This document shows, in pieces, positions 35,893 through 43,669 of a stretch of DNA of 64,000 bases. Positions within the stretch are counted from its first letter, which is position 1. Every line of letters begins with the position of its first letter. The position numbers and the translations under genes are program-made. The DNA is from CBDDFS01 sp965227255 (GTDB lineage Bacteria > Bacteroidota > Bacteroidia > Flavobacteriales_E > Vicingaceae): contig CBDDFS010000003.1 of NCBI GenBank assembly GCA_965227255.1, positions 124,001 through 188,000 of the forward strand, in the 5' to 3' direction. The notes beneath the pieces were generated by a model. The model was not told where the DNA came from, made no database searches, and saw only the letters and a list, made by a program, of their open reading frames with translations.

Positions 35893-36368
35893 AAAACCGA
35901 TTTTAGATTCTTAAGACGAAGAATTATTTGCAAAAGGTTGCATCGGATTTTTAAAATCATCTTCCTGTACATTATCCTCTGTAGAGTTTTCGCGTAAACC
36001 AGCGGGCCGGAGCGGAAGGCCATACTCGCCACCGGTAGGAGAAAAAATGAGGTGGATAAAAAAGTACTAGGGAAAACACCATACAGAACGCGCTTTTCGC
36101 GCCATCGAAGAGACAAGGACGAGTCGGAGCCAAGAACAGCTTGAAAAGCGCAAAAGGCCCTTTTTGCTTTCTTTTTGGGCCACGCAAAAAGAAAGGCCAG
36201 CGCGGCGAGCGCGCGTGAAATGAAGAATTATCGTAGTCCATTCCGCGAATGCGGTCTAGCGATAAAAGAGTCTGGTAAAGACAAACTTTCGCGCAAACCT
36301 GCCTGCCGGCAGGCAGGGGCGCAGAGTCGCTAAGATCGGAGAATGGAGATCGGAAATTACCTTTCGTG
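35893..36368. repeat. Intergenic region with an R2 copy and a 20-bp palindrome
   Basis: About 36062-36250 is an R2 copy with the hairpin CTTTCTTTTTG-GGCCACG-CAAAAAGAAAG, inverted relative to 30948-31140. At 36298-36317 the perfect 20-bp palindrome splits GCGCAAA / GGCGCAGAGTCGC. No gene is visible; the open frames are repeat translations. Confidence 0.7.
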
Positions 36369-36728
36369 TTAACGAACCAAAACCACGCTTCCATTCAACT
36401 CATGCTCTGTTCCGTCAATAAGTGTGTATTCAAGGTGATACACGTACACTCCGGAGGGAGATTCTTCTTTCTTAGCCATGCCATCCCAGGAGTTTTCAAG
36501 GTCATCAGATTCAAAAACGACATTTCCCCAGCGATTGTAGATCTGTATGCTGAAAGATTGAAGTTCACAAGGTGAATTGACCACAAAGGTGTCGTTTTCT
36601 TCATCTCCATTGGGTGTGAACGCGCTTGGCAAAACAAGTGCACATGGAGATTCTTCTTTGTCTTCTGTCTGGGCGAAAGCCGCAGTTGCGCTTAGCAGGA
36701 AAACGGAAATCAGTAATATTCTGGTCAT
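36369..36728 (-). CDS. Minimal T9SS type B sorting-domain protein
   Basis: The 119-residue protein is a signal peptide (about 1-20, ending AFAQ), a short acidic linker and a complete type B sorting domain: LPSAFTPNGDEENDTF, IQIYNRWGNVVF, SWDGMAKKEE, PSGVYVYHLEY. Such domains usually sit at the C-terminus of large surface proteins; here there is no other cargo. It may be a genuine small T9SS substrate or the remainder of a larger gene. The presence of its own signal peptide argues for the first. Confidence 0.85.
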   Translation of the reverse strand: MTRILLISVFLLSATAAFAQTEDKEESPCALVLPSAFTPNGDEENDTFVVNSPCELQSFSIQIYNRWGNVVFESDDLENSWDGMAKKEESPSGVYVYHLEYTLIDGTEHELNGSVVLVR

Positions 36729-37244
36729 ATAAGATTAATTTGACACTGAATTTAATATTCTTATTGGTTCTGTCATAAGTCGCTGGAAAGTCAGACCCGC
36801 CTGCCGGCGCTCAGGCCAGTGCGCAGTCGGGCAGGAGAAAAAAGTCCGAAGAAAAAAGTCAGTATTTCAATATCTCATAACTCAGATGTAAGATGTCATA
36901 ACTCATATGTTCGCGAAGCGCATCTTCTCATCCTGTAAAAAGTTTTCGCGCTAAGTCGCAAAGACGCCTAAATTGGAGATTGCAGTTCGAAAATCCTCAG
37001 AGCGTTGGGAACACAGCTTCAGCGGGCCAGCGCCAGCGAGAGAAGTGCCGGGACCGGGAAACGCTTTGCGTTCACGAACACCTTTTAAAATCTAATCGTC
37101 GTGAGTAAATGCGAGAGCCTTGTGGGTAAGGTGCTTCGATGCGGGCGGATAGCTTTGAAGCTGTGAAGATTTTTTGCTTCTTTTTCATCTGAAAAAGAAG
37201 AAGAATACATGTTCGTCACGGACAAATTAACATACCTTCGTTTC
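36729..37244. repeat. Intergenic region with a 40-bp insert and an R1 copy
   Basis: A type 2 insert (36796-36835) splits GTCAGA / AGAAAAAAG. An R1 copy (about 36998-37200) follows, containing the uninterrupted CTTCAGCGGGCCAGCG and GAAGATTTTTTGCTTC sites and the closing hairpin. A -7-like TACCTTCG at 37233-37240 lies 4 nt before the next ATG. Confidence 0.7.
36796..36835. repeat. 40-bp GC-rich palindromic insert (type 2)
   Basis: It runs from CCCGCCTGCCGG to CGGGCAGG and splits the phrase GTCAGAAGAAAAAAG, which is uninterrupted at 521 and 56418. It is identical in arrangement to the copies at 38000 and 38940. Confidence 0.75.
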
Positions 37245-37973
37245 ATGCGAAGCAAAAAAATCCACCTCATTTCCGGTCCTCGAAACATCTCCACGGCCTT
37301 GATGTATAGCTTTGCTCAGCGTAGTGACTGTAAGGTGCTTGACGAGCCACTTTACGCTCATTTCCTGGCGAATACTGGTGCTCGTTATTATCACCCTGGG
37401 GCTCAGGAAGTGCTGGATAAAATGGAGAATGATGGCGAGAAAGTCATTGAACAAATGCTTGCTTTCGATGAAAAACCGCTGGCATTTTTCAAAAACATGG
37501 CCCATCATTTTGTCAGGGTGGATGAATCATTTGTGAAAGGCTGCACCAATCTGTTTTTGATACGCAACCCAAAGGATGTCATCACTTCCATAGCCAAGGT
37601 TTTGGAAAATCCTACATTGGATGATATTGGATTGGCAAAACAGGTTGAGATCCTGAAATACCTGAATAGCTGTGGTCTTGCTCCTGTCATTATGGATTCA
37701 AACGACTTCCTTCAGAATCCTGAAAAGAATATGGAGATTCTTTGTGATGCTTTAAACATCGACTTCGATCCAGCTATGTTATCCTGGTCCGAAGGTGGAA
37801 TACCCGAAGATGGCATTTGGGCAAAGTATTGGTATAAGAATGTTCACCGGAGCACAGGCTTTGGACAATTTACCCGAACAGAAACTGAATTCCCCGAAAG
37901 ATTTAAAGGTTTGCTCGATGAAGCGATGCCGCTTTTTGATGATTTAAGCTTGTTAAAGCTTAACCTAGGTTGA
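37245..37973 (+). CDS. Sulfotransferase-like protein
   Basis: I start at 37245 (MRSKKIHLISG, 242 residues) because the earlier ATG at 37209 lies in repeat DNA. The N-terminal ISGPRNISTALMYSF segment resembles the PAPS-binding loop of sulfotransferase-like proteins. A later LIRNPKDVITSI segment with Arg-Asn-Pro matches the second cofactor motif (RxPxxxxxS). The conserved aspartate/glutamate around VDESF and the C-terminal GIPEDGIWAKYWY and STGF segments also fit. Related proteins are often annotated only as sulfotransferase family, with no known acceptor. It is a single gene, with a -7-like element 4 nt before the ATG. Confidence 0.8.
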   Translation: MRSKKIHLISGPRNISTALMYSFAQRSDCKVLDEPLYAHFLANTGARYYHPGAQEVLDKMENDGEKVIEQMLAFDEKPLAFFKNMAHHFVRVDESFVKGCTNLFLIRNPKDVITSIAKVLENPTLDDIGLAKQVEILKYLNSCGLAPVIMDSNDFLQNPEKNMEILCDALNIDFDPAMLSWSEGGIPEDGIWAKYWYKNVHRSTGFGQFTRTETEFPERFKGLLDEAMPLFDDLSLLKLNLG

Positions 37974-38538
37974 TTGTTTTCATTCTAAGGAAGGTCAGAC
38001 CCGCCTGCCGGCGCTCAGGCCAGTGCGCAGTCGGGCAGGAGAAAAAAGAAAAAAGTCAGGAGTCAGAAGTGATTTCAAATGTCTGATGTCAGATCTCAAA
38101 ACTCTTTGGAACATCTAACATCTTACATCGGACATCATACATTAATTGAGGGGACTCTCACGTCGTCCGCCTACGGCGGTCTCCTCAGAGAAACTGGAGG
38201 GAATTGGGAATGCTGAATAGAGAATTTTGAATTCGGAAGTCAACAATCCACAATCAATGTGGGTGGTAATGACAGCTTCAGCGGGCCAGCGCCGGCGAGA
38301 GAAGTGCCGGGACCGAGAAATGCGAGGGCCTTGTGCGTAAGGCGCTTCGATGTGGGGAGATAGCTTTGAAGCTGTGAAGATTTTTTGCTTCTTTTTCATC
38401 TGAAAAAGAAGAGTAATCCTTTACGGAAAAGACATCAAGCAAAAAAGAAAGAGAACACCCGTCTGACTCAGACAAACTTTCGCGTATAGCCACAGAGAAT
38501 GTCATAACTCATCAATCATATGTCAGCGCGCAGCGCGA
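37974..38538. repeat. Intergenic region with a 40-bp insert and an R1 copy
   Basis: It contains a type 2 insert (38000-38039) between GTCAGA and AGAAAAAAG, CATC-rich runs, a GGGGACTCTCACGTCGTCCGCC phrase near 38152 and an R1 copy (38268-38412) with uninterrupted insertion sites and the terminal hairpin CTTCTTTTTCA. No gene is visible. Confidence 0.7.
38000..38039. repeat. 40-bp GC-rich palindromic insert (type 2)
   Basis: It runs from CCCGCCTGCCGG to CGGGCAGG between GTCAGA and AGAAAAAAG; the same sequence as the insert at 36796. Confidence 0.75.
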
Positions 38539-38853
38539 CTAAGATTTCGAATCATCCTTCTCCCCTGCTTTCTCTTCTACTTTCTTCGGACCACAGGCTT
38601 GGTGTCCTTTTTTGCAGCAAGCTTTTTTAGTTGTCGTTGAAGTAGTTGTTGTTGCTTCTGAGTCTTTTTCCAATGAGGCTTTAGCGTCGTCGCAGCAGTC
38701 TGACTTATCACCGTCTTTACATTTATCGTCACAGGTGTGATCTTTTTTGCAATGCTCGCAGTCGATGCTCACAATGCTTGGAGCTGAGTTGTTTGCAACA
38801 GTTGCCAAGCTAAACAAGGCGAGAACGGAAAGGCTTAGAAGTATCTTTTTCAT
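38539..38853 (-). CDS. Small secreted Cys/Lys-rich protein
   Basis: With the ATG at 38853 the product has 104 residues and starts with a signal peptide (MKKILLSLSVLALFSLATVA). The mature part has nine or so Cys in clusters (CEHCKKDHTC, CKDGDKSDCC, CCKKGHQAC), with a Thr/Ser-rich stretch in the middle and a charged Lys/Glu tail. The Cys/His clusters suggest metal binding in the periplasm or at the surface, but no family is recognised. The frame is open 14 codons upstream, without a signal peptide. Confidence 0.7.
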   Translation of the reverse strand: MKKILLSLSVLALFSLATVANNSAPSIVSIDCEHCKKDHTCDDKCKDGDKSDCCDDAKASLEKDSEATTTTSTTTKKACCKKGHQACGPKKVEEKAGEKDDSKS

Positions 38854-38939
38854 AACGAATGTGTTTCCTTCAAAGGTAAGGAAAAGCTCAGTCAAATGGA
38901 AGTCGTCGGTCGTCAGTTGTCAGTCATAGGAAAGTCAGA

Positions 38940-38979
38940 CCCGCCTGCCGGTGCTCAGGCCAGTGCGCAGTCGGGCAGG
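38940..38979. repeat. 40-bp GC-rich palindromic insert (type 2)
   Basis: It runs from CCCGCCTGCCGG to CGGGCAGG after a GTCAGA phrase, one base different in its centre from the copies at 36796 and 38000. Confidence 0.7.
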
Positions 38980-38993
38980 GGTCCGAAGAAAAA

Positions 38994-39033
38994 CCCGCCT
39001 GCCGGAGCTCAGGCCTGTGCGCAGTCGAGCAGG
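38994..39033. repeat. 40-bp GC-rich palindromic insert (type 2)
   Basis: It runs from CCCGCCTGCCGG to CGAGCAGG, splitting a GAAGAAAAAAGTCAAA phrase, and lies 14 bp after another insert of the same type. Confidence 0.7.
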
Positions 39034-39166
39034 AGTCAAATGGAAGTCGTCAGTTGTCAGTCGTCAGGAATCATCGCATCATCCTATCATCTCATCATCC
39101 TATCTTCCATAAATTTCATGCCAAGACGCTAAGACGCTAAGATTGGAGATCAAGATCCATCTTCGA

Positions 39167-40426
39167 TTATAAATAATTCACCACATAAGTCGCATCAATC
39201 ACAAGTTGTGAGTCGACCGATATCTGGTTCACTTCTGCCTTTTTGCGGATCTGCTCGAACCATATGGAATCTGATTTGATCACTTCAATCTGATGATGCA
39301 CGACCCATTTTTCGTACTTCAGGTAGTGATTCTTTTTTCTTTCTGTAGAATCCAACTTGCTTTCCACCAACATCGGATCAAATATCTTCTTTTTTAAGAC
39401 TTCAAAGGAATATTCATGTCCGATTTCACTCAGATGATCATCGTTCTCAAAATAGAGTTTATCCGTAGCATCATATGACTTGAAATAAGGCAACAGGTCT
39501 AGAAAATCAACCTTTGAATCTTTTGAAAATTCATACAATATCTGCTGCGGTGCATTGGCAAATAAAAGCTCATCAGAGATACGGAAGTTTGTTTTGCGGT
39601 AAAATGAATAATGACTGGTGTCTACCTGTACATTGGATGGGATGACAATGATCTTTGTTGTGGCACCAATGCTATCCGAATACTTCATAATGCCTTCGAA
39701 TCTCTGTAAAGAAAGATACCACCCATATTTACTGTCAACGCTTTTCATGGTGCAATTGTCGAAATGATTATCCGGACGCCAGGCTCCGATATTCAGGATA
39801 TGAGGATTTACATATTGTGGTCCGATTTCGGATGGATGTTCAATTCGGTTTTTCGCATATTGTATGATCTCATCATCTATGCCGATCTCTTTGTAATAGG
39901 CCCAATCAAAGACTTGCTCTTTCCCTTCCGCTTTGTTCTCAGATACATCAGTCGATCCATTATTTTCATTTTCACCTTTCTCTTCGAAGACCACTTCATA
40001 GGTCCTCGACTTAGGCTTCATGTCTTCTCTGTAGGCAACATCTGAAAGATCATTGCCCGCATAATAGAAGATAAGTATGATGTCGGGTGTATAATGCGGT
40101 AGTATCTGTGCCAATTGATCTTCGTATTCAATCGGACCAAAGCCGTGGTGTGCGGCATTCAAATAGCCCATGTCCTTATTGTCGAAATAGGCTTGCATAT
40201 CTTTGTACAAGCAATGCTTCATTGGCCACTTTTCCAGCTGAGAATCACCCAGCACCAATACTTTCCTTCCTTTGCTATCCCTTGCCTTTAGATAAGCTTG
40301 TTCGCGTATCCAATCTTCCGTCCAAGAAAAATGAAGAACTTCATTTTGGACCAATATCCATACCCCCAGAAAAAGTAAAATGAGGGTGATAACCAGGATA
40401 ATTAAGACGTTTCGTATTCTTTTCAA
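39167..40426 (-). CDS. Membrane-anchored SGNH/GDSL-type hydrolase
   Basis: The 419-residue protein has one N-terminal membrane helix (about 6-27). The SGNH blocks are visible: block I VLVLGDSQLEKW with the nucleophile Ser at residue 62, block III YYAGNDL near 118-125 with the Asn, and block V DDHLSEIGH with the Asp-His pair near 335. An extra acidic loop (about 135-165) interrupts the core. Periplasmic anchored SGNH proteins often remove or add acetyl groups on polysaccharides, which would fit the polysaccharide genes 2 kb away. It is a single gene, divergent from the T9SS gene at 40584. Confidence 0.8.
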   Translation of the reverse strand: MKRIRNVLIILVITLILLFLGVWILVQNEVLHFSWTEDWIREQAYLKARDSKGRKVLVLGDSQLEKWPMKHCLYKDMQAYFDNKDMGYLNAAHHGFGPIEYEDQLAQILPHYTPDIILIFYYAGNDLSDVAYREDMKPKSRTYEVVFEEKGENENNGSTDVSENKAEGKEQVFDWAYYKEIGIDDEIIQYAKNRIEHPSEIGPQYVNPHILNIGAWRPDNHFDNCTMKSVDSKYGWYLSLQRFEGIMKYSDSIGATTKIIVIPSNVQVDTSHYSFYRKTNFRISDELLFANAPQQILYEFSKDSKVDFLDLLPYFKSYDATDKLYFENDDHLSEIGHEYSFEVLKKKIFDPMLVESKLDSTERKKNHYLKYEKWVVHHQIEVIKSDSIWFEQIRKKAEVNQISVDSQLVIDATYVVNYL

Positions 40427-40528
40427 GACAATAGCTTTCTCAGCTTATGCAAACATAAAATTTATAAGCCCTTATTTGAGCCTTTATCCAAAACTGCAAA
40501 TTGTGCTTCAATATAGAGCATGGTCAAT

Positions 40529-40557
40529 TTGATTTTGCTTTCTTGCATGCAACTTTG
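40529..40557 (+). promoter_or_regulatory. Promoter candidate of the 390-residue T9SS gene
   Basis: TTG at 40529-40531, an 18-bp spacer and CAACTTTG at 40550-40557 (7 of 8 matches to TAnnTTTG) form a Bacteroidota-type promoter. It starts transcription about 20 nt before the ATG at 40584. Confidence 0.4.
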
Positions 40558-40583
40558 ACAAAATCAGATGCGTCTTTGAATAA

Positions 40584-41756
40584 ATGAAAGCCATGAGAAA
40601 TATTCTGCTCTTTGTATTCGCACTGTTTATTGCCTATTCAGCCTCAGCCACCCATGGAGCGCACATTGAATTTCATTACTACTGGCAATCAGACAGCACG
40701 TACGACGTCAAGGCTGTTTCTTTCTGGCGATGTGACAACCCGAACCAACCCTCTTTATTAGGTATCCAGGTGAAGTCAAATTCAAGATCTTATACAGGCA
40801 CACTCTATTTATCACTCGATTCTTCTTCCTATTCACTTCCTTATGAAGATGACTTTTTTGACTGTGCCAATCCGGATAGCATTTGTCGTAAGATCCTTGT
40901 TTATGAGGGTACATGGACAAGTCCGGGTCCGGCCAGCGACTGGACATTCAGTTACAATCTGTGTTGTCGAATCGGTGGAATTGCTGATCTTCCTCCTTAT
41001 GGCTTGGAAAACGTTGAATACAGTAGTTTCTATTCTGAATTTGGAATCAACAACCTCTCCATACCCGACCAAGTTGCTCAAAACATTTCACCTGTTTGGC
41101 ACAATCCAATTCCCAGTATCCCTGGTCATCTAAATGATACGCTGGATAATTTGCCGATCAATATGCTTTGTCAGAACAAGGCCTATCAAATAAATCATGG
41201 CGCCACAGAATACCAAAATGACTCTGTCGTCTATAGTTTTTATCAACCTCAATGGGGAAGTACAGGAGATACAGTGAGCTATCGTCTCAACTATACTTTG
41301 TCCGATCCTATTGTCACTATGACAAACCCTTTGAGTATTGATGCTTCGAGCGGCATTATCTCTCTAAAACCGGGAATTCCGCTCGAGTCGGGATTTTTTG
41401 TCATTGGTGTCAAAGCCACGGAATATCGTAACAATGTTGAACTCGGATTTATTCAGAGAGAATTGACTTTCCAGATTACAGATAGTGTCTATCTGGGCAT
41501 TGAATCTCCTGAGATGAATTCCCTGAAACTTTATCCAAATCCGTCGAGCGGACAACTCCAACTTAGCGTGACAGAAAATTTCAACGAAGGAACACTTCTT
41601 ATTTTCAGTTATTCCGGTGAGCTGGTCCATTCCACTCAAATTAACGCCGCTGAAACAACGGTCAGTCTGAAGGATTTACGAAATGGCCTTTATCTGGTAA
41701 AAGTCAGTCTGGATGGCAAAGACGTCCTGACAAAACGAATTCTACTTCGGAAGTAA
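40584..41756 (+). CDS. T9SS-secreted protein sharing a module with the 33.7-kb adhesin-like protein
   Basis: The 390-residue protein has a signal peptide (about 1-22, ending SASA; ATG at 40593 is an alternative). It carries the same module as the first part of the 727-residue protein: THGAHIEFHYYWQSDSTYD, an FWRCD element, a CCRIGG segment and FFVIGVKATEYRNN near residue 285, matching YMIGIKATEYRND there. The C-terminus is a type A sorting domain (LYPNPSSG, IFSYSGELV, GLYLVKV). It seems to be a one-module paralogue of the larger protein. The function of the module is unknown; surface location via T9SS is secure. Confidence 0.85.
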   Translation: MKAMRNILLFVFALFIAYSASATHGAHIEFHYYWQSDSTYDVKAVSFWRCDNPNQPSLLGIQVKSNSRSYTGTLYLSLDSSSYSLPYEDDFFDCANPDSICRKILVYEGTWTSPGPASDWTFSYNLCCRIGGIADLPPYGLENVEYSSFYSEFGINNLSIPDQVAQNISPVWHNPIPSIPGHLNDTLDNLPINMLCQNKAYQINHGATEYQNDSVVYSFYQPQWGSTGDTVSYRLNYTLSDPIVTMTNPLSIDASSGIISLKPGIPLESGFFVIGVKATEYRNNVELGFIQRELTFQITDSVYLGIESPEMNSLKLYPNPSSGQLQLSVTENFNEGTLLIFSYSGELVHSTQINAAETTVSLKDLRNGLYLVKVSLDGKDVLTKRILLRK

Positions 41757-41890
41757 TTAGATTCGAATTTCATTTTGGCTTAACCATATCTTGATCGCAT
41801 TGTGCTCATCGTCAGGAAAAAGATTTTTTCTTATCCTCCAATTTGATCTTATTCTTATTCACAAGGTCTACTCTATTCATATATCATATG

Positions 41891-41921
41891 ATCTTAGGTC
41901 ATAGATCATAGATCATAGATC
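41891..41921. repeat. GATCATA simple tandem repeat
   Basis: Three to four copies of an 8-bp unit of the form TCATAGA(T) lie upstream of the polysaccharide genes. It is the inverted counterpart of the block at 2372-2411. Confidence 0.6.
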
Positions 41922-41971
41922 AATATTGCTTCCTCTTTTCTATCTTTCGGATTAAATAAATACAAACGCCT

Positions 41972-42385
41972 ATGAATAAAAATTTACCACCTCAAAAAGA
42001 AAAAGCCCGATTTCGTGTATTGGGTGTTCCGGTGAATCGAAAAACATTTGTTGAATGGAAGATTTACTTCGATAGAACCCGCATGTATTTGGGTTACATA
42101 AACTTTATAATGCTGGCCTATGTTTTCCTCAACTCTATCGAGGACGTTGGTTTGCGTTCATTCCTGGATGAATACAAGCTTATCATCTATCCCTTCGTCA
42201 TGCTGCTCTTTATTTTGATTTCTTTGTGGTTGGGAAGGATGGACACTAAACTCGGTATGCGTGCCGAAGAATTGAGAAATTACTCCGCTTCCAATCCCGT
42301 TATGATGGAAATTCTGGATGCAGTCAATGAGTTGAAGCAGGAAAAGAATCTCGGACCAAACCTGAACAAGGAAAACAGTGAATGA
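41972..42385 (+). CDS. Small membrane protein upstream of the Wzz-like gene
   Basis: The 137-residue protein has a basic N-terminus and two membrane helices (about 47-65 and 72-92), followed by a soluble helical tail. No family is recognised. It lies 9 bp before the start I chose for the chain-length regulator and is likely part of the same polysaccharide operon. A -7-like TATCTTTC at 41941-41948 lies 23 nt before the ATG. Confidence 0.7.
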   Translation: MNKNLPPQKEKARFRVLGVPVNRKTFVEWKIYFDRTRMYLGYINFIMLAYVFLNSIEDVGLRSFLDEYKLIIYPFVMLLFILISLWLGRMDTKLGMRAEELRNYSASNPVMMEILDAVNELKQEKNLGPNLNKENSE

Positions 42386-42394
42386 TAATTGGGA

Positions 42395-43669
42395 ATGGAG
42401 AAAGAAAACTTAGAAATACTGCGATTTCTTTATCGCGAGAAGAAATGGATTCTGGGCTCGGTGATTCTGGCTGCGCTGCTTTCAGTTCTGCTTACCTCAA
42501 CCATGGAGAAGAAATACAAAGCTACGGCTACTGTTTTTCCTCCTGGTTTTAATTCTGCCGACCGTATGTTGGAAAACCCTCAGTTTGGGTATAATATCGA
42601 AGCAGACCGTCTCATTCAGATCGGGCAATCTATTAACTTCAAAGACAGCGTTATCAAGTACTTCAACCTGGTTGAGTATTACGAAATTGATCAAGGGAAA
42701 CCTGATTGGAAAAGTCGATTGCTGAAAAAATACGAGTCCGATATTGATTTTGAGCGAACCAAATACATGTCTGTGCAGATCTCGGTAAAAAACCGGGACG
42801 CCGACCAGGCCGCGGCAATGGTGAAGGAAATGATGAATCTTATGTCCAGATTCTGGGAACGTCTTTTCAAGGACAATATGCTGGAAACGCTCAAATACGC
42901 TGAGAAACGCTATATAAATAAGCAATTAGAAGTGAATCGAATGCTCGATAGTATTGACATTCTACGGGGACGAAATACTGACGAATCCCTTGTGAAGCTC
43001 AAAAGACAGATGGACGAAAAGAAAGACGAGATAGAGTCAACGATGAGTAAACTGGCCGAGATGAGAAGCAATGGTAATTTCTATGATTACGGTTCCAAGA
43101 TCGATCTTTATTCCGAAGAATTGTTGAATACGAAGCGGATCAAGGAGGTTTCGAAAGCCAGAATGACCTCCCTCGAAAAATCGGGGAATGAAGCTGATAC
43201 CAGTTATCTCTATGCTAAGTCAAAATACGACGGTGCTCGCGAACATGAGGTTTACCTGGAAAAGGAGATGAAGAATCTGAAGTCAATGGGTAAAGAATAT
43301 CAATCTTTGCAGGAAAATCTGGAAATAGCCATTGTACAATACAATCAGGCAAAATCGGAATATGAAAAGTTGTTGTATTCGTTCGAGCCACTCGTGGAAA
43401 GTGTAGAACTGGACTATTTGGAAGCCAATTATGTCAGTGAAAGAAATGCGCTGAACAATCTGAAAGAAAAGTATGAAAAGGCTCATCGATATTACAATGA
43501 ACCTTTACCTAATTTGTTTGTCATCGAGAATCCCAGACCGGTTTATAAGAAGGACAGTCCGTCTTATCTGATGAATCTTGTTATTGGTATGACCTTCGCC
43601 TTCTTTGCTTCTATCGCATTCCTGCTTTTTTTAAGAGGCATTCGAATGATCAGGAAAGAACTTGAATGA
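42395..43669 (+). CDS. Wzz/GumC-like polysaccharide chain-length determinant
   Basis: The 424-residue protein has the classical layout: a short cytoplasmic N-terminus, a membrane helix (about 20-38) followed by the Wzz motif KKYKATATVFPP, a long periplasmic coiled coil (about 150-370), and a second membrane helix near the C-terminus (about 393-415) preceded by the Pro-rich IENPRPVYKKDSPSY. There is no C-terminal tyrosine kinase. I use ATG at 42395; an in-frame TTG lies 6 bp upstream. The stop overlaps the next gene's ATG (ATGA). It should control the length of an exported polysaccharide made with the Wzy-like protein. Confidence 0.85.
   Translation: MEKENLEILRFLYREKKWILGSVILAALLSVLLTSTMEKKYKATATVFPPGFNSADRMLENPQFGYNIEADRLIQIGQSINFKDSVIKYFNLVEYYEIDQGKPDWKSRLLKKYESDIDFERTKYMSVQISVKNRDADQAAAMVKEMMNLMSRFWERLFKDNMLETLKYAEKRYINKQLEVNRMLDSIDILRGRNTDESLVKLKRQMDEKKDEIESTMSKLAEMRSNGNFYDYGSKIDLYSEELLNTKRIKEVSKARMTSLEKSGNEADTSYLYAKSKYDGAREHEVYLEKEMKNLKSMGKEYQSLQENLEIAIVQYNQAKSEYEKLLYSFEPLVESVELDYLEANYVSERNALNNLKEKYEKAHRYYNEPLPNLFVIENPRPVYKKDSPSYLMNLVIGMTFAFFASIAFLLFLRGIRMIRKELE

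Larger units (their letters stand above)
38854..39166. repeat. Intergenic region with two adjacent 40-bp GC-rich inserts
   Basis: Type 2 inserts lie at 38940-38979 and 38994-39033, only 14 bp apart. The first splits GTCAGA / GGTCCGAAG and the second splits GAAGAAAAA / AGTCAAATGG. GTCAGTTGTCAGTCGTCAG and CATCATCCTATCATC phrases fill the remainder. No gene is visible. Confidence 0.7.

Noticed and set aside
35972..36394. 140-codon minus-strand frame
   Set aside because: It lies in an R2 copy plus the 20-bp palindrome and runs into the type B sorting-domain gene; no credible start or domain.
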